A stretch of 64,000 nt of DNA from UBA4416 sp035439445 (GTDB lineage: Bacteria > Bacteroidota > Bacteroidia > B-17B0 > Aurantibacillaceae): positions 1-64,000 of the forward strand of contig DAORKG010000017.1 of NCBI GenBank assembly GCA_035439445.1, written 5' to 3'. Both the position numbers and the translations under genes were made by a program. The notes beneath the pieces were generated by a model that ran no database searches, was not told the DNA's origin, and saw nothing but the letters and a program-made list of their open reading frames with translations. Each line of letters starts with the position of its first letter. Positions within the stretch are counted from its first letter, which is position 1. Positions 17,300 through 27,309 of this stretch are shown in pieces.

Positions 17300-18625
17300 A
17301 TGAAAGCGTATGTTACTCTCATCATGTTAAGCTTTATTTCAATATTTAAAGCTCAACAAAAGATTACTATTTCCGGGAATGTAAAAGATAACAATTCCGG
17401 TAAACCACTCTCCTATGTTGCCGTTTTGGTTCAAAATTCAACTTTCGGAAGCAATACTGCAAAGGATGGATCATTTCAATTTTCTATTCCGTCAAAAAAA
17501 CATTTATCCGTTCAATTCAAGTTAATAGGTTACACCAGTAAAGTGAAAGAATATGATATAGAAGAAAATCAGGATTCTTTATTCATATCCATAACCTTAA
17601 ATCAATGCTATTCTAACCTAGATACATTTACCGTATATGATAGGTTAAAACCAGATACATTAGTAGGGTCGCCAAAATATAGTATCTATGATTTCGATTT
17701 TTACGAGGACAAATACATTATACTGACTGCTGAAAAATCATTAGAAAAAGCCGAACTTAAATTGGCGGATGCTCAGGGAAAAATCATAACTAGTTATCCT
17801 GTTCCAAAAGAAGGAGGCGAAGCCAAAGAATTTTACCATGATTACATGGGATATACAAACCTTATTTGCAAGAATTACATATACAGAATAAATATGTATT
17901 ACGATAGATTCGTATTAATACCTTTGGCTTCAGAAGATGTAAACACATTCATAAAACCCATAATAGATACCATTAATGGTAAAATAATTTTTAGCGACTA
18001 TTGGAAAGACTACCCATTATTTAATTATTACAGCTTTAACGAAAAAGACAGTATAAAAAAACAACTACATACAATTGAGGACCCTGAATTAATGCATGCA
18101 TATAACTTTGAATACTACTCCTTAATGCCAAAAGAAAAATTAGCTGCCAGAAGGTTAGCTATGGAGTTAAAGGCAGATAAACATATTGTGGCTGCATTAA
18201 TGAGTGGCTTCACTAAAAGTATGTTTTATGAACCTTTATATTCACCCTTATATATTGTAAAAGACACAATATGCATTTTTGATCACTATAAAGATAAACT
18301 TTACCATATCAATAAAGATGGAATGAAAATAGACTCTGTTTCGATTTCATACCATCATCCAAAAAATTGGAAAGAATGGAAAAACAAAATGCTGAAAGAT
18401 GAACTTGAAAATTCTATTTACGCGGTTTATGATAAAAATGGTCACAAATACATAAAAAAAATTAGTCCTCAAACCGGTAAAGAACTTGGGAAATATAATC
18501 TTCAATTTCATAGTGCGGATAAACTTAAAATTCACGATGGCTATGCATACTACATATATCGACCATATGAAAGTACACAAGAGAAGTTTTTTTACAGAGA
18601 GTTAATTAAACTTAACACAAACTAA
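17300..18625 (+). CDS. Carboxypeptidase-regulatory-like domain protein with beta-propeller-like region
   Basis: 441 residues. Signal peptide (MKAYVTLIMLSFISIFKA), then a CarboxypepD_reg-like domain (about 20-105: ISGNVKDNNSGKPLSYVAVLVQNS). The remaining 330 residues are rich in short beta-strand patterns (YDFDFYEDKYIILTAEKS, YHDYMGYTNLICKNYIYRI) compatible with a propeller. Probably periplasmic or outer-membrane attached. No catalytic motif seen. Stands alone between ferritin and the histidine kinase. Confidence 0.7.
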   Translation: MKAYVTLIMLSFISIFKAQQKITISGNVKDNNSGKPLSYVAVLVQNSTFGSNTAKDGSFQFSIPSKKHLSVQFKLIGYTSKVKEYDIEENQDSLFISITLNQCYSNLDTFTVYDRLKPDTLVGSPKYSIYDFDFYEDKYIILTAEKSLEKAELKLADAQGKIITSYPVPKEGGEAKEFYHDYMGYTNLICKNYIYRINMYYDRFVLIPLASEDVNTFIKPIIDTINGKIIFSDYWKDYPLFNYYSFNEKDSIKKQLHTIEDPELMHAYNFEYYSLMPKEKLAARRLAMELKADKHIVAALMSGFTKSMFYEPLYSPLYIVKDTICIFDHYKDKLYHINKDGMKIDSVSISYHHPKNWKEWKNKMLKDELENSIYAVYDKNGHKYIKKISPQTGKELGKYNLQFHSADKLKIHDGYAYYIYRPYESTQEKFFYRELIKLNTN

Positions 18626-18656
18626 ATTTTTTATTTGGTTTTTTATTCGCAATTTC

Positions 18657-18669
18657 GTTACACAGTAAC
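18657..18669. promoter_or_regulatory. Small palindrome before the histidine kinase
   Basis: GTTACACAGTAAC, 5-bp arms around ACA, ending 6 nt before the histidine kinase ATG. Could be an operator or a chance palindrome. Confidence 0.25.
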
Positions 18670-18675
18670 TGAAAG

Positions 18676-19725
18676 ATGACGACTCTAAAAACTCCTATTT
18701 TAACTATTATTCTCAGTGCGGTTTCTGCAATTATTCAAACGTGTTTGATCTCATTTATTTCTTACAATATTACCGGAAAATTTGATTTAGCTGTTTCTTT
18801 ACTATCGTTTTTCATTACATTTATTATAAGCTTCTTTGCAATATACTACCTGTTTAATCAGATAATATTTAAGAAAATTGACAAACTGTATTTACTTGTT
18901 AAAGCTCAACAACCAAAAGAAATACCTAATACTGAATTTCAACTTGATGAAGTTGATTCAATTGATCGTTTAGAAGAAGAAATTATAAAATTAGCTCAGG
19001 AGCGATACAAAGAAGCAGAACAAACTAAAAATTTGGATAGTTACAGAAAAGAATATTTAGGAAATGTCTCTCATGAACTAAAAACTCCCATTTTTAACAT
19101 ACAAGGCTATATTTCAACTCTTATTGATGGCGGTATTAATGATCCATCTATAAATGTAGAGTACTTAAAACGTGCGGACAAGAGTGTAGATCGTATGATA
19201 CAAATTATTGATGATTTGGAAACTATTTCTCAATTAGAAGTTGGTACGTTAGAATTAGAATTAGAGATATACGACATAGCACAACAAATTAAAGATGTAA
19301 TTGATGCCTTGGAATTTCAAGCCAGTAAAAAAGAAATTAAGTTACAATTAGCAAAAAAATATGATAAAGAAATACTTGTAAAAGCAGACAAATTCAGAAT
19401 CAGACAAGTATTAGTTAATCTTATTACCAACAGTATTAAATACGGAAAGGAAAAAGGAAAAACACTTATATCTATCAATTTATTTGACGAGCAGGTAATT
19501 GTAGAAATAAAAGATAATGGGATAGGCATAGCAGAAAAACATTTACCACGTTTATTTGAACGTTTTTATAGAGTAGACAAAGGAAGAAGCAGAGAACAAG
19601 GAGGGACTGGTTTAGGCTTAGCAATTGTAAAACATATTATAGAAGCTCATGGCGAAACCATTGATGTAACAAGTTCTTTAAATGAAGGTACAACAATGAG
19701 TTTTACATTAAAAAGAGGAAACTAA
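18676..19725 (+). CDS. Membrane sensor histidine kinase (PhoR-like, orphan)
   Basis: 349 residues. Two N-terminal membrane helices (about 8-30 and 38-62) with almost no periplasmic loop, a coiled linker (90-125), the HisKA H-box GNVSHELKTPIF (H133), N-box VLVNLITNSIKYG, and ATP-lid motifs DNGIGIAEKHLP, LFERFYRVDKGRS and GGTGLGLAIVKHI. All kinase motifs are present, so it should autophosphorylate and pass phosphate to a response regulator. No regulator gene adjoins, which is unusual for this class. With no sensor domain, it may sense membrane or transporter state. Confidence 0.92.
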   Translation: MTTLKTPILTIILSAVSAIIQTCLISFISYNITGKFDLAVSLLSFFITFIISFFAIYYLFNQIIFKKIDKLYLLVKAQQPKEIPNTEFQLDEVDSIDRLEEEIIKLAQERYKEAEQTKNLDSYRKEYLGNVSHELKTPIFNIQGYISTLIDGGINDPSINVEYLKRADKSVDRMIQIIDDLETISQLEVGTLELELEIYDIAQQIKDVIDALEFQASKKEIKLQLAKKYDKEILVKADKFRIRQVLVNLITNSIKYGKEKGKTLISINLFDEQVIVEIKDNGIGIAEKHLPRLFERFYRVDKGRSREQGGTGLGLAIVKHIIEAHGETIDVTSSLNEGTTMSFTLKRGN

Positions 19726-19947
19726 CACTGCCTACCAGTAATGCACGCAGAAATCAAAGCATTTGGAAAAAATTCAAGATAGACAATTGTTTCATTTTTG
19801 CAAATGCAACAAACATTAGTATCTTTAAACAAACATTTCGGCAAACACTGTTTCAAACAAAAAGCTGTGCCTGCTTGGAAAATGTCAGCCTGTTAGACTT
19901 ATTAACGAAACGAGGAAAGCTGAAATTCAAACAAACGAAAAAAAAAC

Positions 19948-21890
19948 ATGAAACATATAAAAAAATAATTACAGCAATTATTATTTCATTAATACATATC
20001 AGTGTAAATGCACAGGGTCCAAATTGGTTGTGGGCAAAAAGTGCTGGAGGTATCGGAGGTGATAGAGTGAGCAAAACCACTACAGATGCTTCAGGCAATG
20101 TTTACGTAACAGGTTTTTATGATTCGCCTTCTATCACATTTGGCACAACAACCTTAACCAATTTGGGTGGTGGTAATGACATGTATATTGTAAAGTATGC
20201 TGCTTCAGGCAATGTACTTTGGGCAAAGGGCGCCGGAGGTTCCGGAATAGACCTTTCCAGAAGTATAAGTACTGATAATGCTGGAAATGTTTATTTAACG
20301 GGGCATTCTTCGTCGCCTTCTATTGTCTTCGGAACATTTACACTAACTAATGTTGGCTCTTCTGATATTTTTATTGTAAAATATGACCCTTCAGGTAATG
20401 TACTTTGGGCTAAGAACGAAGGAAGTACAGGGAATGATTATGGCTATAGTATCGCTACTGATACCTTCAACAATGTGTATGTAACAGGATCTTATGATTC
20501 TCCATCACTAACTTTGGGCACATACACACTAACAAATACAGGAGGAACCGATCTGTTTATTGTTAAATACGATGCAACCGGCAACTTACTTTGGGCGAAG
20601 AGCGAAGGTGGTACGTCATGGGATTATGGTCACAACAATACCACAGATGCTTTTGGAAATGTGTATGTAACCGGTTATTTTGCTTCCTCTTCCATCACAT
20701 TCGGAGCATTTACATTGACAAATGCAGGCAGTTACGATATGTATATTGTAAAATATGATTCTTTAGGCAATGTTCTCTGGGCTAAGATTGCTGGAAGTAT
20801 AGGGGATGATGAAGTGTGGAGTACTACAACAGATGCTGCGGGCAATGTTTACCTAACAGGATTTTATAGTTCTCCTTCTATTTCCTTCGGATCAACTACT
20901 CTTAATAATGCAGGCAACGAAGATGCTTTTGTTGTAAAATATGATGCTGCAGGCAACGTTATGTGGGCTAAGGGTATAGGAGGTACTGGATATGATGAAA
21001 GTTGGGGCTCAACCACGGATGCTGCCGGTAATGTATATGTAACCGGTTTTTATTCTTTTTCTATTTCTTTTGGCGCAACAATATTAACCAATCCAGACAA
21101 TTCCGGCAACACGGCTGATCTGTTCATGGTAAAATACGATGCCTCCGGAAATACACTTTGGGCAACGGGTTCAGAAAGTCTGGGTGATGATTTCGCAAAT
21201 AGCCCCGCTACTGATGCTGCCGGTAATATTTATGTAACGGGCAGCTATAATTATTCTATGATAAACTTCGGGTCAACCTCATTAACTGGTTCGGGCAACT
21301 ACGATATGTTTATTGCAAAAATGCAAGATAATTGTTTTGCTCATTATACCTCTGCTTATGATTCACTGGTAAATACTTTTAATATAACCGTTAATGCCAC
21401 CACTTCATCTTTGGCAAATAGTTATCATTGGGATTTTGGAGATGGCACCACATCAACACTTGCTAATCCATCTCATACATATACTTCAGACACAGTTTAT
21501 AATGTATGTTTAAAAATTTATACCATACCTGACGACTCCTGTGAATATTGTCACATAATAGGAAAAGATTATTTAGGTAACGTGTATAACAAAAGCAATG
21601 GTTTTTCAATTAATGTAAACAATAATCTAACAACCGGTTTAGTATCAATTCAAGAACAGTCAGGGATTGCCATCTTTCCAAACCCTACTAATTCTATGGT
21701 TACAATCTCTTCAATAGAAAAATTAAAAGAAATAGAAATTCATAATATTATCGGCGATCTCATCTACAAAACAAGCACTATTAACAAACAAACAACAATT
21801 GATTTAAAAGGGCAACCGAAAGGAATTTACTATGTAAAAACAACTGACAATAAAAATAATGTAATAAACAATATACTAATTGTACAGTAA
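19948..21890 (+). CDS. SBBP-repeat T9SS cargo protein, start frameshifted
   Basis: About 647 residues. Seven SBBP-type repeats of about 62 residues (each with WAK-GG..GxD....TDxxGNVYVTG and FIVKYD), one PKD-like domain (YHWDFGDGTTS, HTYTSDTVYNV) and a C-terminal T9SS sorting domain (IAIFPNPTNSM ... KGIYYVKT). Secreted to the surface by T9SS. ATG at 19948 gives a perfect signal peptide MKHIKK-IITAIIISLIHISVNAQ only if one A is added to the A7 tract at 19959-19965. As written, that frame stops after six codons, and the main frame has only a TTG (19875) and no signal peptide at its start. Sequencing error, real mutation or slippage are all possible. Confidence 0.8.
20031..21320 (+). repeat. Seven tandem SBBP repeats (coding)
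   Basis: Period about 185-195 nt, seven units beginning at WAK(S/G/N/I) or WAT, each containing AGNVYVTG or similar. Typical of bacterial surface proteins with a beta-propeller. Confidence 0.85.
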
Positions 21891-22090
21891 CTCCTGCCAT
21901 AAAATAGCAAAGAAAGCCAAACTCATAATATAATTTACTCAAGCCTTGCAGAATTAAAAGCATTTGCAATAGCAGTAGAAACTTTTTAATTTATTCTTTG
22001 CAATTAAATAGTAATAATTCTCTTTATTTAAACATTTTGTTGGTAGTCAACAGAACGATTTCAAACCACACTTCTGGTAGCTCCAAAACA

Positions 22091-23341
22091 TTACTGCTTC
22101 ACTCCGTTCAAATAAACAGATTCAATTAAGTTACTTCCAAAAGAGTAAGGAATAAATCCATAAGAACTAATGGGTTTGGTAATAAAGAAATTGGCTTTTT
22201 TGCCAGGTGTAATACTTCCAACCTCAGCAGATACATTCATCGCATAGGCTGAGTTAATTGTACAAGCATTAATCACTTCTTCGGGTGTTAGATTATACTG
22301 CACACAACCCAAGCTCATCATAAAATTCATATTACCGCTAGGGCAAGAGCCTGGATTAAAATCACTCGCAAAGGCGATTGGTAATCCTGCGTCAATCATT
22401 TTACGAGCTGGTGGTAATGGTAAACTTAAAAAGAAAGCAGCTCCAGGCAATACCGTTGCCATGGTATTTGAGTTTTTTAAAACTTCAATATCTGTATCAT
22501 TACAAAACTCTAAATGATCAACGCTTATCGCTTCGCAAGCAACACCAGCTTGTATGCCACCAAAGTGACTCATTTGTTCGGCATGAACTTTAGTGATTAA
22601 GCCATGCTCTTTACCTGCTTTCAATATATATTCGGTTTCTTCGGGCGTAAAATAATTTTGCTCACAAAACACGTCAATAAAATCTGCTAATTGCTCGGCT
22701 GCAATTCTAGGTAGCATTTCATTCACTATTAAACTAATGTAGCCTTCTTTGTTATTTTTAAATTCTAATGGCAAAGCATGTGCTCCTAAAAAGGTTGCTT
22801 TTACTGGCATCAAATTCAAATCTTTAATACGCTTTATCACGCGTAACATTTTCAATTCACTTTCTACACTTAAACCATAACCACTTTTAATTTCAATGCT
22901 TCCTGTTCCTTGGCTAATCACTTCTCTTAAACGCACCGTGGCTTGTTCAAACAATTCATCTTCGGTAGCTTCACTTAATTTTTTGGCTGAATTTAAAATA
23001 CCACCACCGCGCGCAAATATTTCTTCGTAACTCAACCCATTAATTCTATCCACAAACTCCCCTTCTCTATTTCCGGCATATACAATATGTGTGTGGCTAT
23101 CTGCATAACAAGGCATCACTATTTTTCCATCCGCATCTATAATTTCTAAGCCTTTCCAATCTTCAATACCCGGAAAATCATCCATGCTTCCATAATCTGC
23201 TATTAATCCATTGTCTACAGCTAACCAAGCATTTTCAATACAAGGTAATTTTTTCATTTCTGTCCCACTTACTTTCAACACAACCGTATCGCGAACTTGC
23301 ACAAGTGATTTGATATTTTTTATAAGAAGTTTGCCTGCCAT
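22091..23341 (-). CDS. hutI: Imidazolonepropionase
   Basis: 416 residues, normal length. Metal-dependent amidohydrolase: HTH (H83, H85) in DSHTHIVYAGNREGEFVDRI, ARGGGILNSAKKL, KVHAEQMSHFGG and ASDFNPGSCPSGNMNF are HutI signatures. Catalyses hydrolysis of imidazolone-5-propionate to N-formimino-L-glutamate, the third step of histidine breakdown, in the cytoplasm. Other hut genes are not in the window, so the pathway is dispersed or elsewhere. A TAGTTTTG -7 element lies 37-44 nt upstream of the start. Confidence 0.95.
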   Translation of the reverse strand: MAGKLLIKNIKSLVQVRDTVVLKVSGTEMKKLPCIENAWLAVDNGLIADYGSMDDFPGIEDWKGLEIIDADGKIVMPCYADSHTHIVYAGNREGEFVDRINGLSYEEIFARGGGILNSAKKLSEATEDELFEQATVRLREVISQGTGSIEIKSGYGLSVESELKMLRVIKRIKDLNLMPVKATFLGAHALPLEFKNNKEGYISLIVNEMLPRIAAEQLADFIDVFCEQNYFTPEETEYILKAGKEHGLITKVHAEQMSHFGGIQAGVACEAISVDHLEFCNDTDIEVLKNSNTMATVLPGAAFFLSLPLPPARKMIDAGLPIAFASDFNPGSCPSGNMNFMMSLGCVQYNLTPEEVINACTINSAYAMNVSAEVGSITPGKKANFFITKPISSYGFIPYSFGSNLIESVYLNGVKQ

Positions 23342-23377
23342 ACTATTTCGAATATTTAATCGTTAATAACTTAAATA

Positions 23378-23385
23378 CAAAACTA
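23378..23385 (-). promoter_or_regulatory. Candidate -7 element of hutI
   Basis: Minus strand TAGTTTTG matches the Bacteroidota -7 consensus TAnnTTTG, 37-44 nt before the hutI ATG. No clear -33 TTTG at the right distance. Confidence 0.45.
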
Positions 23386-23386
23386 A

Positions 23387-24169
23387 ATGAAAAATCAGAT
23401 TATAATAATTATTGTTTCAATACTTTTAAATAATCAAATTATTGGGCAAACGAATAAAGACAGTACGTTTTTTAGGAATAACGAAATAGGGATAGACTTA
23501 AAGCCAGTACTTCAACTATTTGGAGATTTGGAACCTCATAATAAGCCAACATGGCAACTATTTTACAAGAGGAAATTACGTTCTCATATATTCCTCAGAT
23601 TTAATATCATGTATAATCCTGGTCAGAAAAACAACATCTTTACTCAAGTATATTTCTTACCTCTCGATTCGGTAAAGGATGCATTATCCTATAACAAAAA
23701 CATAAAAGGAAAACAAGTTCAATTCTTAACCGGTTTTGAATACAAATATGGCCGAAAACGCCTCAAACAATTTGTAGGGCTTGATATCGGATATATGTAT
23801 TTCAGAAATACTGAGCTATCATATTATGGATTAAGAACAAGATCTGAGCCTCACAATCCAAATGACATCACGCATGATGTGAATTTAAACAATAATCATT
23901 TAAACCCAAACAATACTTATCAGGACAGTATAGTTAACTATGTTGAAATTAAAAATGATTGCTTTATTATAAAACCTGTTTATGGCTTACAATTTCATTT
24001 TTCAAAACATTTGTTTTTCTCCACTCAAGTTGGAATACCTTTATCCCTTGTTTCATCCACTTATAATATCATCATTAATAATAATTCAACTCAATATTAT
24101 AATAGAAAATCATTTGATATTAATGCGAAGAATCTGATAAATAATTTTTCATTAGTATATAGCTTTTAA
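23387..24169 (+). CDS. Hypothetical secreted/outer membrane protein
   Basis: 260 residues with a signal peptide (MKNQIIIIIVSILLNNQIIGQ). Sequence shows alternating strands (WQLFYKRKLRSHIFLRFNIMYNPG, FLTGFEYKYGRKRLKQFVGLDIGYMYF) and ends in aromatic FSLVYSF, consistent with a small outer-membrane beta-barrel. Contains an Asn/His-rich stretch near residue 165-185 (NNNHLNPNNTY). No family recognised. Divergent from hutI, tail-to-head with aroC (28 nt). Confidence 0.65.
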   Translation: MKNQIIIIIVSILLNNQIIGQTNKDSTFFRNNEIGIDLKPVLQLFGDLEPHNKPTWQLFYKRKLRSHIFLRFNIMYNPGQKNNIFTQVYFLPLDSVKDALSYNKNIKGKQVQFLTGFEYKYGRKRLKQFVGLDIGYMYFRNTELSYYGLRTRSEPHNPNDITHDVNLNNNHLNPNNTYQDSIVNYVEIKNDCFIIKPVYGLQFHFSKHLFFSTQVGIPLSLVSSTYNIIINNNSTQYYNRKSFDINAKNLINNFSLVYSF

Positions 24170-24184
24170 AGGGTAGCTTTTTAG

Positions 24185-24192
24185 TATATTTG
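24185..24192 (+). promoter_or_regulatory. Candidate -7 element of aroC
   Basis: TATATTTG, a perfect TAnnTTTG, ends 5 nt before the aroC ATG. Transcription would begin at or next to the start codon, implying a leaderless or nearly leaderless mRNA. Confidence 0.5.
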
Positions 24193-24197
24193 CTTTC

Positions 24198-25298
24198 ATG
24201 GCAGGAAATACTTTTGGAACTTTATTTCGATTAACAACCTTTGGCGAAAGTCATGGTGTGGCATTAGGCGGCATTATTGATGGTTGCCCTGCGGGTTTAG
24301 AAATTGATTTGGATTTTATAAAATCTGAATTGCAACGTCGCAAACCAGGGCAATCTCATATTACCACTCAACGTAAAGAAGAAGATGAAGTAAAGTTCTT
24401 ATCAGGAATTTTTGAAGGAAAAACCACAGGGCATCCTATTGGCTTTGTGATTGAAAACACCAATCAAAAAAGTAACGATTATGAGCATATTAAAGATGCT
24501 TACCGCCCTTCTCATGCTGATTATACCTATCAGGAAAAATATGGCATTAGAGATTACCGAGGCGGTGGACGTTCGTCAGCACGAGAAACAGCTTGCCGAA
24601 TTGTTGGTGGCGCCATTGCAAAATTATTTTTAAAACACCTCAACATTTCTATACAGGCTTATGTGAGCCAAGTTGGACACATTAAGCTAGAAAAAACATA
24701 TCAGGATTTAGATTTATCAAAAACAGAAGAATCTATCATCAGATGCCCCGATGCGGCTACGGCCTATAAAATGGTAAGCTTTATAGAGGACATTCGAAAA
24801 TCAGGAGATACTATTGGAGGTATTGTGAGTTGTGTTGTAAAAGGAACTCCCGTAGGTTTAGGTGAACCTGTTTTTGATAGATTACATGCAGATTTAGGCA
24901 AGGCTATGCTAAGCATAAACGCTGTAAAAGGTTTTGAATATGGCGAAGGATTTAATTCTATCCATTTTAAAGGCTCTGAACTAAATGATGCATTTGTTCC
25001 GTTGACTTCGAGAGCCTCAGCCAACGAAAACAAAGTTACAACTTCAACCAATCATAGTGGTGGTATACAAGGTGGTATTAGTAACGGGCAAGATGTTTAT
25101 TTTAATGTGGCCTTTAAGCCGGTTGCTACTATTATGCAAGATCAACAAAGTGTGGATACAGAAGGAAATGAAGTTACTGTAAAAGGAAGAGGTCGCCACG
25201 ACCCATGCGTTTTACCAAGAGCAGTGCCTATTGTAGAAAGTATGGCAGCATTAGTACTAGCTGATCACTTCTTAAGAAATAAGAATTCCAGAATTTAA
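24198..25298 (+). CDS. aroC: Chorismate synthase
   Basis: 366 residues. Signature motifs: TTFGESHGVALGGIIDG (from 14), RRKPGQSHITTQR, YRPSHADYTYQEKYGIRDYRGGGRSSARET and GRHDPCVLPRAVPIVESM. Converts EPSP to chorismate with reduced FMN, the last step of the shikimate pathway, in the cytoplasm. Not in an aro operon here. The following symporter begins 15 nt later. Confidence 0.97.
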   Translation: MAGNTFGTLFRLTTFGESHGVALGGIIDGCPAGLEIDLDFIKSELQRRKPGQSHITTQRKEEDEVKFLSGIFEGKTTGHPIGFVIENTNQKSNDYEHIKDAYRPSHADYTYQEKYGIRDYRGGGRSSARETACRIVGGAIAKLFLKHLNISIQAYVSQVGHIKLEKTYQDLDLSKTEESIIRCPDAATAYKMVSFIEDIRKSGDTIGGIVSCVVKGTPVGLGEPVFDRLHADLGKAMLSINAVKGFEYGEGFNSIHFKGSELNDAFVPLTSRASANENKVTTSTNHSGGIQGGISNGQDVYFNVAFKPVATIMQDQQSVDTEGNEVTVKGRGRHDPCVLPRAVPIVESMAALVLADHFLRNKNSRI

Positions 25299-25313
25299 TT
25301 TTTAAAACATATT

Positions 25314-26672
25314 ATGTTTAGTAAAAAAAACAGATTAATAACCATTATTATTATTTCAATGATTGTAGGCATTGCATTAGGCTATGGTATAAATAAATCC
25401 ATTACTAATAATGCGCCAAAAATTGAGCAAGCCTATATCCAAAAAATTTCGAAAGGAAACACAGAAATTGAAAAACAATTACAGGTTTCTTGTGCTAAAA
25501 TAGACAAAGACAATTTAAAACAAATCAAGAAAAAAACTGCTTCCAACTTTTCGATATTAAGTGATATTTTTTTACGACTAATAAAAATGATTATTGCCCC
25601 ATTAGTTTTAGCAGTGCTCGTAATGGGAGTTGCTAAAGTTGGTGATTTTAAAGCAGTTGGAAGAATTGGAGGCAAAACCATTATTTATTTCACTTTTGCT
25701 ACCCTACTCGCTTTAAGTTTAGGTTTGGTGATTGTAAATTTATTTGAACCCGGTAAAGTTATGGCCTTAGATTTACCTCCAGCAACCGCAGATGCCGGCG
25801 TAAAAGCAAATACACAAACTGCTTCTAACTTTGTAGCTCATATTGTGCCTGATAGTATCATAAGAGTTATGGCTGAAAATGAAATTTTACCAATTGTGGT
25901 GTTTGCCTTATTTTTTGGAATTGCCGCAGCCAGTATTGGAGAACAAGGTAAACCAATGATTAAAGCAATGGATAGCCTTTCGCACATTATGTTTAAAGTC
26001 ACAAATTTTGTAATGAATTTTGCTCCTATTGGTGTATTTGGTGCTATAACCGCAGTTGTTATTCAGCAAGGTTTAGATGTTCTAAGTGGTTATGCATATT
26101 TGATGGCATGCTTCTTTGGAGGATTGGTATTTTTTGTATTTGGTATTTTACTCACCATTTGTTTAGTATTACGAATTAATTTTTTCTCTTTATTATCCTA
26201 CGTAAAAGAACCTATCCTATTAGCTTTCAGTACAGCTAGCTCCGAAAGCGCCATGCCAAAAACCATTGAACAATTGGAAAAATTTGGCATCAGTAACCGT
26301 ATTGTATCGTTTGTATTACCACTTGGCTATTCATTTAACTTAGATGGCTCAATCATGTACATGACATTTGCAACTGTATTTATTGCACAAGCCTACGGTA
26401 TTGATATGACTATGGGCGATCAGATTCAAATGATGTTGATTTTATTAATTACCAGTAAAGGTATGGCTGGTGTACCAAGAGCTTCATTAGTTGTAATTGC
26501 AGGTATGTTAAGTATGTTTCATATTCCAGGAGAAGGTTTATTATTATTATTAGCAGTTGACCAAATTTTAGATATGGGGCGTTCTGCAACCAATGTAGTT
26601 GGTAACGCCGTGGCAAGTGCAGTAGTTGCTAAATGGGAAGGAGAAAAATTAACTCCTAAAACTAAAATATAA
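25314..26672 (+). CDS. Dicarboxylate/amino acid:cation symporter (DAACS family)
   Basis: 452 residues, eight-helix plus hairpin architecture of the GltP/DctA family. Visible: the serine-rich hairpin FSTASSESAMPKT, LGYSFNLDGSIMYMT (TM7 unwound region) and VVGNAVASAVVAKWEGE near the end. Couples uptake of glutamate, aspartate or C4-dicarboxylates to H+ or Na+ at the inner membrane. A hydrophilic extension of about 65 residues lies between helices 1 and 2 (IEQAYIQK to TASNFS), longer than in GltP. Substrate not assigned. Confidence 0.92.
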   Translation: MFSKKNRLITIIIISMIVGIALGYGINKSITNNAPKIEQAYIQKISKGNTEIEKQLQVSCAKIDKDNLKQIKKKTASNFSILSDIFLRLIKMIIAPLVLAVLVMGVAKVGDFKAVGRIGGKTIIYFTFATLLALSLGLVIVNLFEPGKVMALDLPPATADAGVKANTQTASNFVAHIVPDSIIRVMAENEILPIVVFALFFGIAAASIGEQGKPMIKAMDSLSHIMFKVTNFVMNFAPIGVFGAITAVVIQQGLDVLSGYAYLMACFFGGLVFFVFGILLTICLVLRINFFSLLSYVKEPILLAFSTASSESAMPKTIEQLEKFGISNRIVSFVLPLGYSFNLDGSIMYMTFATVFIAQAYGIDMTMGDQIQMMLILLITSKGMAGVPRASLVVIAGMLSMFHIPGEGLLLLLAVDQILDMGRSATNVVGNAVASAVVAKWEGEKLTPKTKI

Positions 26673-26681
26673 CTTTAAACC

Positions 26682-27308
26682 ATGCTTTTTTACTGGTTAA
26701 ATTTAATTGGCATTTTTTTCTTTACCATTTCGGGTTCATTAGCTGCGCGTGATAAAAAGCATTACCATGATTATTTTGGTGTATTTTTCACAGGCTTTTT
26801 AACTGCTATTGGTGGCGGTACTTTAAGAGATATGATGCTAGGGGCATATCCCATCTCCTGGCTAAGCGACAGAAATATTTTGATTTCTATTATTTGTGCT
26901 TTTGTGTTTACTCTCCTATTCAAAAACTACATCATTAAACTACGTCGAACTCTATTTTTATTTGATACAGTAGGTGTTGGTATTTATACCATTTTAGGAG
27001 TTCAAAAAAGTTTAGAACTAGGTGTTAATCCATTTGCTGCAGTAATTTTAGGTCTTGTATCTGCTGTTTTTGGCGGTGTTATCAGAGACACTTTATTAAA
27101 TGAGATTCCTCTAATTTTCGCAAAAGAAATTTATGCTACTGCCTGCATAGCCGGTGCAGTTTTATATACCAGTATGCTTTATTTTAATATTGAAACGAAT
27201 TTGGCAGCTTCTATTTGCATGAGTTTAATTATCATTATAAGAATTATTGCCGTAAAATATAAATTAGCATTACCTAAATTTGATATCGGTAACGAAACAA
27301 TAGATTAA
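26682..27308 (+). CDS. TRIC-like (UPF0126/YicG) cation channel family protein
   Basis: 208 residues, about seven membrane helices built from two homologous halves, each with a glycine-rich kink: AIGGGTLRDMML and VFGGVIRDTLL. This is the bacterial trimeric intracellular cation channel (formerly UPF0126) family, forming K+-permeable pores in the inner membrane. Nine nt after the symporter and one nt before rimM, so likely one transcript. Confidence 0.88.
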   Translation: MLFYWLNLIGIFFFTISGSLAARDKKHYHDYFGVFFTGFLTAIGGGTLRDMMLGAYPISWLSDRNILISIICAFVFTLLFKNYIIKLRRTLFLFDTVGVGIYTILGVQKSLELGVNPFAAVILGLVSAVFGGVIRDTLLNEIPLIFAKEIYATACIAGAVLYTSMLYFNIETNLAASICMSLIIIIRIIAVKYKLALPKFDIGNETID

Positions 27309-27309
27309 G

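Noticed and set aside
20031..21320. Tandem DNA repeat (microsatellite)
   Set aside because: Units are diverged and in frame, so it is a protein repeat.
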